Under the pieces are notes generated by a model. The model searched no databases. It had not been told where the DNA came from and worked only from the letters and a program-made list of their open reading frames with translations. A program made the translations under genes and the position numbers. A DNA stretch of 7,516 bases, taken from NCBI GenBank assembly GCA_003557965.1, contig PWND01000103.1:1-7516 (forward strand). Direction: 5' to 3'. Numbering within the stretch: the first letter of the stretch is position 1; the number at the start of each line of letters is the position of its first letter. Positions 6,375 through 7,516 of the stretch are shown here, in pieces. Source of the stretch: Bacteroidales bacterium (GTDB lineage: Bacteria; Bacteroidota; Bacteroidia; Bacteroidales; UBA7960).

Positions 6375-7516
6375 CTACACATCCTTTATTGAGAGGTTTA
6401 TTCTTTTTCTGTCAACATCAACATCAAGAACTTTAACTTTAACTTTTTGGTTAAGCTTTAGCTCTTCGGCGGGATCTCTTACAAAACGATTAGCAATATT
6501 ACTTATGTGCACAAGCCCGTCCTGGTGAACACCAATATCTACAAATGCCCCAAATGCGGTAATGTTTGTGACAATGCCTGGTAATACCATTCCTGGCTGT
6601 ATATCGGTAATGTTATTAACGTTTTTATCAAACTCAAAAACATCAAACTTTTCCCTTGGGTCTCGCCCCGGCCTCGCCAGCTCTGCAAATATATCTTTTA
6701 AAGTTGGCAAACCGGCTTTGTCACTAATAAAATCTTCAAGTTTGATTTGACTTCTTAAGTTTTCATCACGCACCAGGTCAGAGATGCTTGCTTTCAGGCT
6801 TTTAGCCATCTTGTCGACAATATGGTAACTTTCCGGGTGTACAGCGGTCTTGTCCAGGATGTTATCGGATTCACTAACTCTCAAAAACCCTGCAGACTGC
6901 TCAAAAGCTTTATCCCCGAAGCGCGGGACTTTTTTCAATGCTTCACGGTTTTTAAAGGAACCGTTTTTGTTCCTGTATTCTACTACCTTTGCTGCAAGGG
7001 AAGGCCCAAGCCCGGACACATATGTTAACAATTCCTTGCTGGCAGTGTTAAGCTCAACACCTACTGAATTTACGCAGCTTATCACTACATCATCCAGACT
7101 GTTTTTTAATTCTTTTTGGTCAACATCATGTTGGTATTGTCCAACCCCTATTGATTTTGGGTCTATCTTTACCAGCTCTGCCAAAGGGTCTGAAAGCCGA
7201 CGGCCAATACTTACCGCCCCCCTCACAGTTACATCATACTCCGGAAATTCTTCCCTGGCTACAGCAGATGCTGAATATACTGAAGCCCCGCTTTCATTTA
7301 CCATTACAGCAATAATATCTTTTTCAAACCTTATATTCCTTATGAAAGTCTCTGTTTCCCTTCCGGCAGTGCCATTGCCAATTGCAATAGCTTCAATATT
7401 GTAAGCACTTACTAATGATTGAATTTTTGATGCAGCTTTTTTCTGCTCCTTTTGTGGCGGGTGCGGATAAATATTCTCATTATGTAATAACTTTCCCTGC
7501 TTATCAAGGCATACAA
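6375..7516 (-). CDS. tex: Tex family RNA-binding transcription accessory protein, C-terminal half (5' end cut by window edge)
   Basis: Tex is a cytoplasmic nucleic-acid-binding protein related to eukaryotic Spt6 and linked to transcription. The frame stays open to the right edge, giving 379 codons, about half of a protein of usually 700-780 residues. The first visible part is the RNase H-like (YqgF) domain: IYPHPPQ, IAIGNGTAGRETE (7353-7391), then VNESGASVYSASAVA, RGAVSIGRRLSDPLAELVKI and GVGQYQHDV, all classic Tex motifs. A helix-hairpin-helix region follows (about 6876-7049, with YVSGLGPSLAAKVVEYR and GSFKNREALKKVPRFG). The S1 RNA-binding domain (about 6384-6599, GIVTNITAFGAFVDIGVHQD) ends only a few residues before the stop, so there is no C-terminal tail as in longer proteobacterial versions. 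The Met codon at 7302-7304 is internal (VMVNESGAS), not a start. The gene converges on mutS; its promoter and neighbours lie outside the window. Confidence 0.95.
   Translation of the reverse strand, partial: VCLDKQGKLLHNENIYPHPPQKEQKKAASKIQSLVSAYNIEAIAIGNGTAGRETETFIRNIRFEKDIIAVMVNESGASVYSASAVAREEFPEYDVTVRGAVSIGRRLSDPLAELVKIDPKSIGVGQYQHDVDQKELKNSLDDVVISCVNSVGVELNTASKELLTYVSGLGPSLAAKVVEYRNKNGSFKNREALKKVPRFGDKAFEQSAGFLRVSESDNILDKTAVHPESYHIVDKMAKSLKASISDLVRDENLRSQIKLEDFISDKAGLPTLKDIFAELARPGRDPREKFDVFEFDKNVNNITDIQPGMVLPGIVTNITAFGAFVDIGVHQDGLVHISNIANRFVRDPAEELKLNQKVKVKVLDVDVDRKRINLSIKDV

Noticed and set aside
6375..7304. Short Tex-like protein starting at the Met codon at 7304
   Set aside because: Translation continues without a stop to the right edge, and the extra 70 codons contain typical Tex motifs (YPHPPQ, IAIGNGTAGRETE).
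6850..7404. Open frame of about 184 codons on the + strand opposite tex
   Set aside because: The opposite strand encodes unmistakable Tex helix-hairpin-helix and RNase H-like motifs. The + strand translation shows no motif and starts within tex.

Overview
The window looks like ordinary chromosomal DNA from a member of the Bacteroidota. Four things point there: a V/A-type ATPase operon ending in the order B-D-I-K, MutS and Tex proteins of Bacteroidota type, leaders that mostly lack a Shine-Dalgarno sequence, and a TAnnTTTG promoter element just before mutS. The DNA is A+T-rich, and visibly more so in the subunit I gene than in the subunit B gene. I could not assign a genus.

Bases 1-3598 (+ strand) are the 3' end of a V/A-type ATPase operon. 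In order they encode the C-terminal half of the non-catalytic subunit B (cut by the window edge), the rotor-shaft subunit D, the membrane stator subunit I and the membrane-ring proteolipid K. B and D are 3 bp apart. D and I overlap by an ATGA and share the only clear Shine-Dalgarno sequence in the window. I and K are 26 bp apart. B is part of the ATP-hydrolysing head, D carries rotation to the ring of K subunits, and I holds the two half-channels through which ions reach the ring. Subunit K has every side-chain ligand I recall for the Na+ site of Enterococcus NtpK, so the machine may be Na+-coupled. A strong intrinsic terminator (about 3617-3651) closes the operon.

Bases 3599-3703 hold that terminator, a second hairpin that competes with it, and a probable Bacteroidota promoter. 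They lead to mutS (3704-6334, + strand), a full-length mismatch-repair ATPase with all expected motifs and a probable beta-clamp-binding peptide near the C-terminus.

After a 40-bp convergent spacer, tex (6375-7516, - strand) is present as its C-terminal 379 codons: part of the RNase H-like domain, the helix-hairpin-helix region and the S1 RNA-binding domain. Its start lies beyond the right edge.

I see no mobile element, CRISPR array, RNA gene or unknown multi-gene system. The most interesting points are the ion-binding signature in K and the two mutually exclusive hairpins between the ATPase operon and mutS.
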